Of a stretch of DNA of 11,853 nt, positions 1 through 8,300 are shown piece by piece (within the stretch, counting starts at the first letter, position 1; each line of letters opens with the position of its first letter). The stretch lies in the NCBI GenBank assembly GCA_902494945.1, contig CABUVF010000051.1, positions 1-11,853 of the forward strand, given 5' to 3'. Under the pieces are notes generated by a model. That model was not told the origin of the DNA and did no database searches. It was given only the letters and a program-made list of their open reading frames with translations. The translations under genes were made by a program, and so were the position numbers. The stretch comes from an uncultured Collinsella sp. (lineage in GTDB: Bacteria; Actinomycetota; Coriobacteriia; Coriobacteriales; Coriobacteriaceae).

Positions 1-1
1 C

Positions 2-295
2 CTCAACGGCGACCGCGAGCGTCTGGGCCGCGTGATGGACGAGCTCAAGGACAACACCTTTGCGGGTCTTTCGGGCAACTTCGAGAGCATATACAACGAG
101 CTCAAGAACAACAACGACCCCGACCTGGTCATGGCAGACTTCCGCAGCTACGTGGATGCATGGGAGAAGCTCACCGGCAGCTATGGCGACCAGGAGACCT
201 GGAACCGCAAGGCACAGCTCAACACCGCCTCGAGTGGCTGGTTCTCGTCCGACCGCACCATTCGCGAGTACCGCGACGAGATCTGGCACGCGTAA
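2..295 (+). CDS. glgP: Alpha-glucan (glycogen) phosphorylase, C-terminal fragment
   Basis: The reading frame is open from base 2 to the TAA at 293-295 and its beginning lies outside the window. The 97 visible residues match the end of GT35 glycogen/maltodextrin phosphorylases: a helical stretch (DFRSYVDAWEKL), then W-N-x-K, then the family's closing signature NTASSGWFSSDRTIREY followed by the last tryptophan (DEIWHA). These enzymes use PLP and phosphate to release glucose-1-phosphate from the non-reducing ends of glycogen in the cytosol. The PLP lysine and active site are upstream and cannot be checked. The placement directly before glgC, glgD and glgA on the same strand fits a glycogen turnover cluster. 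The 108-bp gap to glgC holds a stable hairpin, so coupling to glgC may be partial. Identity is secure from the signature; substrate (glycogen or maltodextrin) is inferred from context. Confidence 0.93.
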   Translation, partial: LNGDRERLGRVMDELKDNTFAGLSGNFESIYNELKNNNDPDLVMADFRSYVDAWEKLTGSYGDQETWNRKAQLNTASSGWFSSDRTIREYRDEIWHA

Positions 296-332
296 AGGCA
301 CACGAGCTCCCTTATGCCAGCACGGCATTACT

Positions 333-363
333 CGACGGGCGCGACCGAGCGCCGCGCCCGTCG
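333..363 (+). terminator. Hairpin between glgP and glgC (terminator-like)
   Basis: The arms CGACGGGCGCG (333-343) and CGCGCCCGTCG (353-363) are perfect 11-bp inverted repeats around a 9-base loop. The stem is very GC-rich and begins 37 bases after the glgP stop. It is followed by CTAATGGGTTT, which is only a weak T tract. It may be a partial terminator, or an element protecting the glgP mRNA end while letting some transcription into glgC. Confidence 0.6.
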
Positions 364-403
364 CTAATGGGTTTAAGAACATCGATGACAGAAGGAGAAA
401 TCG

Positions 404-1552
404 ATGAGTAAGAAAGAATGCATCGCGATGCTCCTCGCAGGAGGACAGGGCAGCCGATTGGGGGCACTCACCCAAAAGATCGCCAAGCCGGCGGTTAGCT
501 TTGGTGGCAAGTTCCGCATTATCGACTTTTCGCTGTCCAACTGCTCCAACTCGGGCATCGACACGGTGGGCGTTCTGACGCAGTATCGCCCCTACCTGCT
601 GCATGCCTATGTGGGCTCCGGCGAGGCTTGGGATCTGGACAGCCGCGACGGCGGCGTTTCGATCCTGCCGCCGTACGAGACGCAGACCGGCGGCGCCTGG
701 TATGCGGGCACGGCCGACGCCATTACGCAGAACCTCGACTACATCAAGGCCAACGACCCCAAGTACGTCCTGATTCTTTCGGGCGATCACCTGTATCGCA
801 TGGACTACCGCAAGATGCTCAAGACGCACATTGAGAATAACGCCGACCTCACCGTGAGTGTTATGCCCGTGCCGTGGGAGGAGGCCAGCCGCTTTGGCAT
901 CCTGACCACCGACCCCGAGGACGGCCGCATCACCAAGTTTACCGAGAAGCCCGAGAAGCCCGATTCGAACCTCGCTTCCATGGGCATTTACATCTTCTCG
1001 GCCGACGTGCTGATCGAGGCGCTCGAGGAGGACGCTCTGGACCAGCGCTCGAGTCACGACTTTGGCAAGGACATCATCCCCAAGCTGCTCGGCGAGAACA
1101 AGCGCCTGTACAGCTACGAGTTCCACGGCTTTTGGAAGGACGTCGGCACCATCGCCAGCTTCCACGAGACCTCGATGGACCTGCTGGGCAACAACCCCGA
1201 GTTCGATCTGTTTGACAAGAACTTCCCCATCATGTCCAACATCACCACGCGTCCGCCGCACTACATTGGACCGGACGGCCGCCTGGACGACTGCCTGGTC
1301 TCCAACGGCTGCAAGATCTACGGCACCGCTCGTCACTCGATCCTTTCGACCGATGTCATCATCGAGGAGCGCGCCGTGGTCGAGGACTCCGTGCTGCTGC
1401 CGGGTGCGCACGTTAAGAGCGGCGCGCACATCTGCCGCGCTATTTTGGGCGAGAACTCCACGGTCGAAGAGGGCGTGAAGCTCGGCTCTGTCGATACCAC
1501 CAAGGATACGGCCGTCGTTGGAAATGACGTCGTTATCGGGAAGGGGGAATGA
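404..1552 (+). CDS. glgC: Glucose-1-phosphate adenylyltransferase, catalytic subunit
   Basis: This makes ADP-glucose and pyrophosphate from ATP and glucose-1-phosphate, the committed step of bacterial glycogen synthesis. The 382-residue length fits bacterial GlgC without the longer enterobacterial N-terminus. Visible motifs in order: nucleotide-binding loop LLAGGQGSRL (residues 10-19), AKPAVSFGGKFRIIDF with K25 and K28 aligning to the E. coli effector-site lysines K39 and K42, WYAGTADA (ATP/adenine contact), GDHLYRMDY with catalytic D128, FTEKP with K182 aligning to the glucose-1-phosphate-binding lysine K195, HDFGKDIIP, and FWKDVGTI. The C-terminal ~100 residues form the left-handed beta-helix (hydrophobic repeats such as RHSILSTDVIIEE). 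The start is set by AAGGAG at 392-397, six bases before ATG. Its stop is followed after four bases by the glgD start, so the two are translationally coupled and probably assemble together. Confidence 0.97.
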   Translation: MSKKECIAMLLAGGQGSRLGALTQKIAKPAVSFGGKFRIIDFSLSNCSNSGIDTVGVLTQYRPYLLHAYVGSGEAWDLDSRDGGVSILPPYETQTGGAWYAGTADAITQNLDYIKANDPKYVLILSGDHLYRMDYRKMLKTHIENNADLTVSVMPVPWEEASRFGILTTDPEDGRITKFTEKPEKPDSNLASMGIYIFSADVLIEALEEDALDQRSSHDFGKDIIPKLLGENKRLYSYEFHGFWKDVGTIASFHETSMDLLGNNPEFDLFDKNFPIMSNITTRPPHYIGPDGRLDDCLVSNGCKIYGTARHSILSTDVIIEERAVVEDSVLLPGAHVKSGAHICRAILGENSTVEEGVKLGSVDTTKDTAVVGNDVVIGKGE

Positions 1553-1556
1553 TCCG

Positions 1557-2684
1557 ATGATCAATCGCAAGGCCATCGGTTATATCACCGCTAACTACTC
1601 TTCGTCCTACGGCAGTGTCCTGCTCAAGGACCGCCCCATCGCGTCCGTTCCGTTTTTGGGCCGCTACCGCCTGATCGACTTTCCGCTGTCCAACATGATG
1701 AATGCCGGCATCAAGACCGTCGGCGTCGTCATGCCGGGTAACTACCGTTCGCTGATCGACCACGTGGGCTCGGGCAAGGACTGGGGCCTGGACCGCAAGA
1801 AGGGCGGCCTGTTCATGGTGCCCGGCAACGCATATGGCACCACCAAGGGCGGCATGCGCTTCCTGCTGCGCGACATCATTTCCAACAAGACGCTGTTCCA
1901 GCGCTCGGAGAAGCCCTATGTTGTGATGATGGGCACCAACATCATCTTTAACATGGACCTCAACACCATCATCGAGGCGCACGAGAACTCCGGTGCCCAG
2001 ATGACCGTGGTGTACTGCAAGGCCACGCGCAACGTCGATGACGAGACCAAGCTCGAGATTAACGAGAACGGCCGCCTGACGGGCGTGAGCGCCGGTGTCG
2101 TGTACGGCGACAACGCCTCCATGGACTGCTGCATCGTCAACCGCGATACGCTGCTCGAGATCATCGACCACTACCAGGCCGCCGACTATCTGGACCTGCT
2201 CGAGGCGCTCCAGGGCGACTTTGGCAACATCGACGTGTGCAGCTACGAGTACAAGGGCGAGGTCGTGGGCGTGTTTAGCGAGAAGTCGCTGTATCGCCGC
2301 AGCATGGACCTGCTCGACCAGACCGTGGCCGACCAGCTCTTTGACCCCGAGCGCCCGATCCTGACCAAGGCTCACGACGTGCCGCCTTCGCGCTATGCGA
2401 CCGGCAGCCACGCGTGCAACTCGATCATCTCGGCCGGCTGCATCATCAAGGGCACCGTGCGCAATTCGATCCTGTCGCGCGGCGTCGTGGTCGAGGAGGG
2501 CGCATCGGTGACCAACTCGATTATCAACCAGAGCTGCATCATCAAGAGCGGCGCACGCGTCGAGAACGCCATCCTGGATAAGAACAACGTGGTTCCCACC
2601 AACACCGAGCTTCGCGGCACGCCCGAGAATATTCTGGTGCTGGGCAAGGCTCCGTTAACTTCCGACACCACCATCGTACGTTAA
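1557..2684 (+). CDS. glgD: GlgD, regulatory-type subunit of ADP-glucose pyrophosphorylase
   Basis: A 375-residue paralogue of GlgC. It keeps the fold landmarks RYRLIDFPLSN, HVGSGKDWGLDRKKGGLFM and the C-terminal beta-helix repeats (ISAGCIIKGTVRNSILSRG). However, the GGxGxRL nucleotide loop is replaced by ANYSSSYGSVL, and the catalytic GDHLYRMDY is replaced by a GTNIIFNMDL type sequence without the catalytic Asp. There is no FTEKP and no WKDVGT. This is the pattern of Firmicutes/actinobacterial GlgD, which has little or no activity alone and raises GlgC activity in the heteromer (established for the Geobacillus and Ruminococcus type systems). ATG 1557 is chosen over the in-frame ATG 1518 because AAGGGGGAA at 1541-1549 lies at the right distance and the family N-terminus (xxIGYITANYSSS) begins there; the earlier ATG would sit 34 bases inside glgC. 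Confidence 0.95.
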   Translation: MINRKAIGYITANYSSSYGSVLLKDRPIASVPFLGRYRLIDFPLSNMMNAGIKTVGVVMPGNYRSLIDHVGSGKDWGLDRKKGGLFMVPGNAYGTTKGGMRFLLRDIISNKTLFQRSEKPYVVMMGTNIIFNMDLNTIIEAHENSGAQMTVVYCKATRNVDDETKLEINENGRLTGVSAGVVYGDNASMDCCIVNRDTLLEIIDHYQAADYLDLLEALQGDFGNIDVCSYEYKGEVVGVFSEKSLYRRSMDLLDQTVADQLFDPERPILTKAHDVPPSRYATGSHACNSIISAGCIIKGTVRNSILSRGVVVEEGASVTNSIINQSCIIKSGARVENAILDKNNVVPTNTELRGTPENILVLGKAPLTSDTTIVR

Positions 2685-2715
2685 CGTTGGCACCGCAACA
2701 TCGCTCGTAACATGT

Positions 2716-2751
2716 AGAATAGCCGCCCGGTTCGCGCCAGGCGGCTATTCT
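2716..2751 (+). terminator. Hairpin between glgD and glgA leader
   Basis: The arms AGAATAGCCGCC (2716-2727) and GGCGGCTATTCT (2740-2751) are a perfect 12-bp inverted repeat around a 12-base loop. The stem begins 31 bases after the glgD stop and ends 13 bases before the glgA ribosome site. No T tract follows (CGAATTGC), so efficient intrinsic termination is doubtful. An mRNA processing or stability element, or a partial terminator reducing glgA relative to glgCD, fits equally well. No promoter is evident between it and glgA. Confidence 0.55.
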
Positions 2752-2774
2752 CGAATTGCAACATGGGAGACAAT

Positions 2775-5087
2775 ATGGCAGATTCCAGCAAAAAGATGCA
2801 GATCGTGTTTGCCTCGGCCGAGTGCGCACCGTTTGTGAAGACCGGTGGCCTGGGCGACGTGGCGGGCTCGCTACCCGCGGCGCTTGTGCGCGCCGGCGCC
2901 GAGGTCATCGTCATGGTGCCCAAGTACGCCACCATCAAGGACGAGTACAAGGCGCAGATGGAGCACTTCTCCGACTTTTACGTGAGCCTGGGCTGGCGCA
3001 ACGAGTACTGCGGTCTCGAGAAGCTCGAGCACGACGGCGTCACCTATATGTTCATCGACAACGAGCGCTACTTTGCGCGCGACTATCCGTACGGCTTCTT
3101 TGATGACGGCGAGCGCTTTGCGTTCTTCTCCAAAGCCATCACCGAGAGTCTGCAGCACCTGCCGGCCGGTTTTGAGTGCGACATCCTGCACTGCAACGAC
3201 TGGCAGCCGGCACTGGCGCCCGTGTTCTTGCGCGAGTTCTACCAGGGCCTGCCGCTGTACGCCCGCGTCAAGACCGTGTTCTCTATCCACAACGTGGCGT
3301 TCCAGGGCCAGTTTAGCGACACCGTGATGGAGGACATCCTGGGTGTGGCGCATATTCCGGCGGCCGCCTCACAGCTGCGTTGCGACGCCTGCAGCATCAA
3401 CTACATGCTGGGCGCCCTGCGCTATGCCGACGCCATCACCACGGTGAGCCCCACCTATGCCAATGAGATCCAGACGCCCGAGTTTGGTGAGGGCCTGGAC
3501 GGCGTTCTGCGCGAGCGTTCGTATGCGCTGCAGGGCATTTTGAATGGCATCGACGTGGCAGGCTTTGACCCGGCGACCGACAAGCGCATTGCCGCCAACT
3601 ACACCGTCGGGGACCGTTCCGGCAAGGCCGTGTGCAAGGCCAAGCTGCAGGAAGAGCTGGGGCTCGAGGTTCGCGACGACCGTCCGCTCATGGTGATGGT
3701 CACGCGCCTGACGCGCCAGAAGGGCATGGACCTGGTCATGTACGCGCTCGACCGCATTTTGGCCGGCGGCGTGCAGGTGGCGGTGCTTGGCACTGGCGAC
3801 CGCGACTACGAGGACGGACTGCGATACTTCCAGGACAAGTACCCCGGCACCATGGCCGCACGCATCGAGTTCGATCCTGCGCTGTCGCAGCGTATGTATG
3901 CCGCAGCCGACATGTTCCTGATGCCTTCGAAGTTTGAGCCCTGCGGCCTGTCGCAGATCATCGCCATGCGCTACGGTACCCTGCCCATCGTGCGCGAGAC
4001 CGGTGGTCTGAAGGACACTGTGATTCCGTATAACGAGTTTACCGGCGAGGGCACGGGCTTCTCGTTTAGCAACTTTAACGGCGACGAGATGGGCGACGCC
4101 GTGTTCCGCGCGGCACGCCTGTTCTGGGACAACCGCGATGCCTGGAACCAGCTGGTAACGCAGGCCATGAGCCAGGACTTTAGCTGGACGCGCTCGGCCG
4201 ACAAGTATCTGGACCTGTACTTCTTTATGCATCCGGAGATTGAGAGGCCGGCGGCTGTTGTCGACGAGCCTGAGGCTGTTGCTGAGCCGGTGGCCGCTGA
4301 GGAGCCCAAGGCCGAAGAGAAGCCGGTTGAGGCTGAGCCAGCAAAGGCCGAGCCTGAGGTGAAGGCTGAGGTTGCTCACAAGGCAGAGGTCGAGGTCAAG
4401 CCTGCTGTAAAGCCCGTAGCTAAGAAGACCGCGACCACGAAGACCGCTGCGAGCAAGGCCACCGCTGCCAAGGCAACTACTGCCAAGGCAACGACCACGC
4501 GCAAGCGCACGACCGCCGCTGCCAAGAAGGCCGCCGAGGTCGAGGCCGCTCCCGAGGTAAAGGCCGAGTTCGCAGAGGTCAAGCCGTCCGCCAAGGCTCC
4601 GGCAAAGACCGCTGCCAAGAAGACGACCACGACCGCCAAGAAGGCAACAGCTGCCAAGAAGACCACGGCAACGAAGTCGACGGCCGCCAAGGCTACTATG
4701 ACAAAGGCCGCTCCGAAGGCAGCCGCAAAGCCGGCAGCCAAGGTCGAGGAGACGCCTGCAGAGTCCAAGGCGGAGGCAACCGTCGAGGACAAGCCCGCTG
4801 CCAAGACCACCACGCGAAAGCGCACGACGACGGCCAAGAAGACCACGGCAAAGGCTGCCGCTCCTAAGGCAGAGGCTATGCCCGCCGCCGTCAAAGAGGA
4901 GACCAAGCCCGAGGTAAAGCCCAAGCCGGCACCGAAGGCCGCTAAGGTCAAGACCGCTCCGAAGGCTACGGCAAAGGTCGAACCCGCCAAGGAGGCTCCG
5001 GTCTCCCCTGCCGCTTCGACCGAGGAAAAGGCTCCGACCAAGAAGACCTCCGTCCGCAAGGCAACTGCCACCCGCAAGCGTCGCTAG
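2775..5087 (+). CDS. glgA: Glycogen synthase (ADP-glucose) with long Lys/Ala-rich C-terminal tail
   Basis: This GT5 enzyme transfers glucose from ADP-glucose to the non-reducing end of alpha-1,4-glucan. In the 770-residue product, residues 8-491 are the catalytic core: VKTGGLGDVAGSLP with K22 of the KxGGL motif, LHCNDWQPAL, FSIHNVAFQGQF, LNGIDVAGFDP, VTRLTRQKG with R311 and K316 (donor phosphate contacts), and FEPCGLSQI with E388, then RETGGLKDTV. The core has the usual ~480-residue family length and ends near DKYLDLYFFMHPEIER. Residues 492-770 are a low-complexity tail described separately. Two in-frame ATGs exist, 2763 and 2775. I prefer 2775 because GGGAGA (2765-2770) then serves as its ribosome site; from 2763 the protein would be four residues longer. 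It stands after glgC-glgD and uses their product. Function of the core is certain; the tail is not part of the known enzyme. Confidence 0.95.
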   Translation: MADSSKKMQIVFASAECAPFVKTGGLGDVAGSLPAALVRAGAEVIVMVPKYATIKDEYKAQMEHFSDFYVSLGWRNEYCGLEKLEHDGVTYMFIDNERYFARDYPYGFFDDGERFAFFSKAITESLQHLPAGFECDILHCNDWQPALAPVFLREFYQGLPLYARVKTVFSIHNVAFQGQFSDTVMEDILGVAHIPAAASQLRCDACSINYMLGALRYADAITTVSPTYANEIQTPEFGEGLDGVLRERSYALQGILNGIDVAGFDPATDKRIAANYTVGDRSGKAVCKAKLQEELGLEVRDDRPLMVMVTRLTRQKGMDLVMYALDRILAGGVQVAVLGTGDRDYEDGLRYFQDKYPGTMAARIEFDPALSQRMYAAADMFLMPSKFEPCGLSQIIAMRYGTLPIVRETGGLKDTVIPYNEFTGEGTGFSFSNFNGDEMGDAVFRAARLFWDNRDAWNQLVTQAMSQDFSWTRSADKYLDLYFFMHPEIERPAAVVDEPEAVAEPVAAEEPKAEEKPVEAEPAKAEPEVKAEVAHKAEVEVKPAVKPVAKKTATTKTAASKATAAKATTAKATTTRKRTTAAAKKAAEVEAAPEVKAEFAEVKPSAKAPAKTAAKKTTTTAKKATAAKKTTATKSTAAKATMTKAAPKAAAKPAAKVEETPAESKAEATVEDKPAAKTTTRKRTTTAKKTTAKAAAPKAEAMPAAVKEETKPEVKPKPAPKAAKVKTAPKATAKVEPAKEAPVSPAASTEEKAPTKKTSVRKATATRKRR
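4248..5084 (+). repeat. Low-complexity histone-H1-like tail-coding region of glgA
   Basis: This region codes residues 492-770 of GlgA. The first ~55 residues are acidic (Glu, Pro, Ala, Val), then long Lys/Ala/Thr blocks alternate with short Glu/Val/Pro blocks. A motif of the form TTTRKRTTxAKK occurs twice (residues 573-585 and 678-689), and the protein ends SVRKATATRKRR, so RKR clusters stand at about 576-578, 681-683 and 767-770. No Trp or Cys and almost no aromatic residue is present, so disorder is expected. DNA repeats are imperfect: for example GCCAAGAAGACCACGGCAA occurs twice (near 4653 and 4833). Such Lys/Ala-rich tails are known on actinobacterial nucleoid proteins (HupB, HupS); I know of no role on glycogen synthase. 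Confidence 0.85.
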
Positions 5088-5123
5088 CCCACAGACGATC
5101 CAAAACCTCATCAAACCCTAAGC

Positions 5124-5150
5124 AAGGGGCGCTCCAACCGGGCGCCCCTT
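5124..5150 (+). terminator. Terminator-like hairpin after glgA
   Basis: The arms AAGGGGCGC (5124-5132) and GCGCCCCTT (5142-5150) pair perfectly around a 9-base loop, 36 bases after the glgA stop, followed by CTCTGTAGGTAG. The T tract is poor, but position and stem strength fit the end of the glg transcript, and a candidate promoter follows before the next gene. Confidence 0.65.
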
Positions 5151-5162
5151 CTCTGTAGGTAG

Positions 5163-5230
5163 TGGTAAAACGATTTTCTAGGACAACCGTTCGCCGATGG
5201 TAAACGGATGTTGTTTATACACCCTGTGTA
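5163..5230. promoter_or_regulatory. Candidate operator sites upstream of the GH13-GH77 gene
   Basis: Three sequence patterns cluster here. TGGTAAAACGAT (5163-5174) and TGGTAAACGGAT (5198-5209) are near-identical direct repeats whose starts are 35 bp apart. CCGTT (5187-5191) and AACGG (5203-5207) form an inverted pair. TACACCCTGTGTA (5218-5230) is a 13-bp palindrome with a 3-base centre, lying just upstream of the possible -10 box. Central CG with flanking A/T is common in operators of LacI-family sugar regulators. No regulator gene is in the window, so binding is speculative. Confidence 0.3.
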
Positions 5231-5243
5231 CTACAGATATACT
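5211..5243 (+). promoter_or_regulatory. Possible promoter of the GH13-GH77 gene
   Basis: TATACT at 5238-5243 is a good -10 match in a locally AT-rich stretch. The -35 is poor: TTGTTT (5211-5216) gives a 21-base spacer and TTATAC (5215-5220) gives 17 bases but matches weakly. The weak -35 would suit an activator-dependent promoter. Start of transcription near 5250 would give a leader of about 55 bases. Confidence 0.35.
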
Positions 5244-5263
5244 TACATCTTAGGCGTAAAACC

Positions 5264-5281
5264 CATGGCCCGCAGGCCATG
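5264..5281 (+). promoter_or_regulatory. Short hairpin in the GH13-GH77 leader
   Basis: CATGGCC (5264-5270) and GGCCATG (5275-5281) form a perfect 7-bp stem with a 4-base loop, 23 bases before the start codon. It lies upstream of the weak ribosome site GGA (5295-5297) and does not cover it. It may stabilise the leader; no riboswitch-like structure is recognisable. Confidence 0.35.
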
Positions 5282-5304
5282 ATTCTATTGAACTGGACCG
5301 TACT

Positions 5305-8300
5305 ATGAGATTGATACACAACAGCCGTCTACCGCAGTTTCGCACTCCGTTTGGCGCTGTGACCACTGGAACTTCCGTTGCACTCTCGGTGATTTTGGAG
5401 GATGCCGATCCCAACCAGGCAACGCTTACGCTGCGCACCTGGGTCGATGAAGTCGGCGAGACCCTGATCCCAATGGAGCACGAAGGCGATGGCATTTTTA
5501 CCGGCGAGCTCAAATGCACTGAACCGTGTCTTGTGTGGTACAGCTTTATCTGCAATATCGAGGGCCAGCCCGAGGTCCGCTTGGGCGCACCGCAGGGTCG
5601 CACCGGTGGCGAGGGCGTAACTTACGACTACGCCGAGGTGCCGTCCTTCCAGATTACCGTCTATAAGCACCGCGAAGTGCGTCCCGAGTGGTACGAGCGT
5701 GGCATGGTCTACCAGATCTTCCCCGATCGCTACGCCCGCGACGAGCACTGGCGCGAGCGCACGCTGGCCGAGGTCGAAAAACCACGCAACGGAATCCAGC
5801 GCCGCATGGTCGAGGACTGGAACGAGCCGCCCGTGTACGAGCGCGCCGAAGACGGCTCCATCAAAACCTGGGACTTCTACGGCGGGTCGCTCAAGGGCAT
5901 CCAGGAAGACCTGCCTCGCATCGCCGAGCTGGGCTTTACAGCCATCTACCTCAACCCCATTTTTGAAGCCGCGAGCAACCACCGCTACGACACGGCCGAC
6001 TACACCAAGATCGACCCGATCCTGGGCACCGAGCAGGACTTTACCGAGCTGTGCCAGGCGGCCGAGAAGCTGGGCATCTCCATCATTCTGGATGGCGTCT
6101 TCAACCACACGGGCGATGACTCGATCTATTTCAACCGCTACGGCAACTACCCCGGCGTGGGCGCGTGGCAGAGCGAGGATTCTCCATGGCGCGATGCGTT
6201 TTATTTCCACGAGGACGGCTCATACGACTGCTGGTGGGGCGTGGGCAATATGCCCGCCATCAATGAGAGCTCTGAGCTGGTACGCGAGCGGCTCCTGGGC
6301 AAGGACGGCGTGATCCGTAAATGGCTACGTGCCGGCGCTCATGGCTGGCGCCTAGACGTGGCCGACGAGCTTTCCGATGACTTCCTGGCCGAGATCAAAA
6401 AGGCCGTGCTCGCCGAGAAGCCTGATGCACTGTTGCTCGGCGAAGTCTGGGAAGACGCCTCCAACAAGATCAGCTACGGCCATCTGCGCCGCTATCTGCA
6501 AGGCTCCGAGCTGGACTCGGCCATGGATTATCCCTTCCGCGACATGGTCATCGGCTTTTTGATGGGCTACAAGAACGCCTACCAGGCAGCCGAGGATATC
6601 GAAACCCTGCGCGAGAACTATCCCCGTGAGGCCCTGTCCTGCGCACTTAATCTGCTTTCGAGCCACGACCGTCCGCGCATTATCTCGGTGCTCGGCGGCG
6701 GCCCCGATGAGTCGCAGCTGCCCGAGTGCGAGCGCAGCAAATGGCGTCTGGACGAGAACTCGATGGGCCTGGCCAAGAGCCGTTTTTGGCTCGCAACGCT
6801 CATGCAGATGACGTTCCCCGGTGTGCCATCGATTTACTATGGCGACGAGTACGGCCTTGAGGGCCTTACCGATCCGGGTAACCGCCGCACCCTGCCGACC
6901 AAGGACCAACTGCACGACTTCGACACGCTGGCTATTGTCAAAAACGCCTCCGCCGTACGCCGCGCACTGCCGTTTATGATCGACGGCGAGATCAAGGCCT
7001 TCGCGCTCAACGACGAGGTGCTGGCATACAACCGCACGGGCAAGGATGGCGAGGCCGCTACGGTTATCATCAACCGCAGCCTGCGCAATTCACACCGCGT
7101 GACGATTCCGGCGCTCGACGAATGTGCGAGCGATGTGATTAGCGGTCACGAGTGCGAGATTCACAATGGCACCGTCACGCTCGACCTGTATCCGCTGGGA
7201 TCGTCGATCATCTATCACCATGCCGAGCAGCGTCTGCAGGAGCCGCTCGATTACGGTGCGGGCGTTGTGTGCCATATCACATCGGTGCCGACCGACGACG
7301 GTAAGCCCGGCACGATCGGCGCGCCCACGCGTCGTTTTATCGACCATATGGCCGCTATGGGCATGCGCTACTGGCAGGTCCTGCCTGTCAACCCGACGGA
7401 CTTCTTTCGCTCCCCTTACGCCGGTCCTTCGGCCTTTGCAGGCAATATCGACCTGCTGCCCGAAAGCCACAAGGAGCTAGCCGCCGACTTTGAGACCTGG
7501 AAGGCCCACGGCGGCGAGGATGCCGATCCGCTGTACACCGCGTTTAAACATCGCAATGCCGATTGGCTCGAGAAGTACTGCGTCTATATGGCCGTCAAAA
7601 AGTACTTTGAGGGCGAATCGCGCCACGATTGGCCGGCAGATGTTGCGCGCTACAACGAGCACTTGATTGACGACAAGCGTTTCCACGACGAGGCCGAGCT
7701 TCAGGCGTACATGCAGTACCGCTTTGACCTGGCTTGGTGCGAGCTTATGAACTATGCGCACAAGAAGGGCATCGAGGTCATCGGCGATATTCCTATGTAC
7801 GTGTCCGACGATTCGGCAGATGCGTGGAGCGAACCCGAGAACTTCTGGCTGTCCGATACCGGTAAGGCAATCGAGATCTCCGGGGCGCCGCCCGACAACT
7901 TTGCGCCCGAGGGCCAGGTGTGGGGCAACCCGACGTTCCGCTGGGACCACATGAAGCAGAACGGCTACCGCTGGTGGATGGATCGCCTACGTCGTGCGTT
8001 CTCGCTCTACGACCGCGTGCGCCTGGATCACTTCCTGGGCTTCCACAGCTACTTTAGCATTCCCGCAGGTAAGGCCTGCGCCGACGGGCGTTGGCTGGCA
8101 GGCCCGGGCAAGGACCTTTTCCAGACCGCCTATGACGAGTTGGGGCCGCTCAACTTTATTGCCGAGGACCTGGGCTACCTGACGCCCGGCGTTCGCGCCA
8201 TGGCTTTGACCTGCGGCTTTCCCGGCATGGACGTGCTGGAGTTTAGCGACTACGACGTCCGCAACGGCGTGCACCCCACGCCGGGCAAGATCCTGTACAC

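Noticed and set aside
1518..1556. Upstream ATG for glgD inside glgC
   Set aside because: The 13 extra residues do not resemble the GlgD N-terminus, and the ribosome site AAGGGGGAA is placed for ATG 1557.
1533..2411. A 292-codon open frame on the - strand opposite glgD
   Set aside because: Composition is Val/Ala/His-rich shadow sequence, it has no ribosome site or family motif, and glgD on the + strand is clear.
4248..5084. The glgA tail as a frameshift product or a separate gene fused by a sequencing error
   Set aside because: The frame is continuous for over 800 bases, no start with a ribosome site begins the tail, and its charge-block composition is consistent to a stop just before a terminator-like hairpin.
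3369..5114. A 581-codon open frame on the - strand opposite glgA
   Set aside because: It is a mirror of the GC-rich codon pattern and the Lys/Ala-rich tail of glgA; the product is Leu/Gly/Arg/Ser low complexity with no recognisable domain, and the opposite frame has full glycogen synthase motifs.
5329..6210. A 293-codon - strand open frame inside the GH13 domain
   Set aside because: It is antisense to conserved catalytic motifs and shows no family features; a shadow of codon bias.
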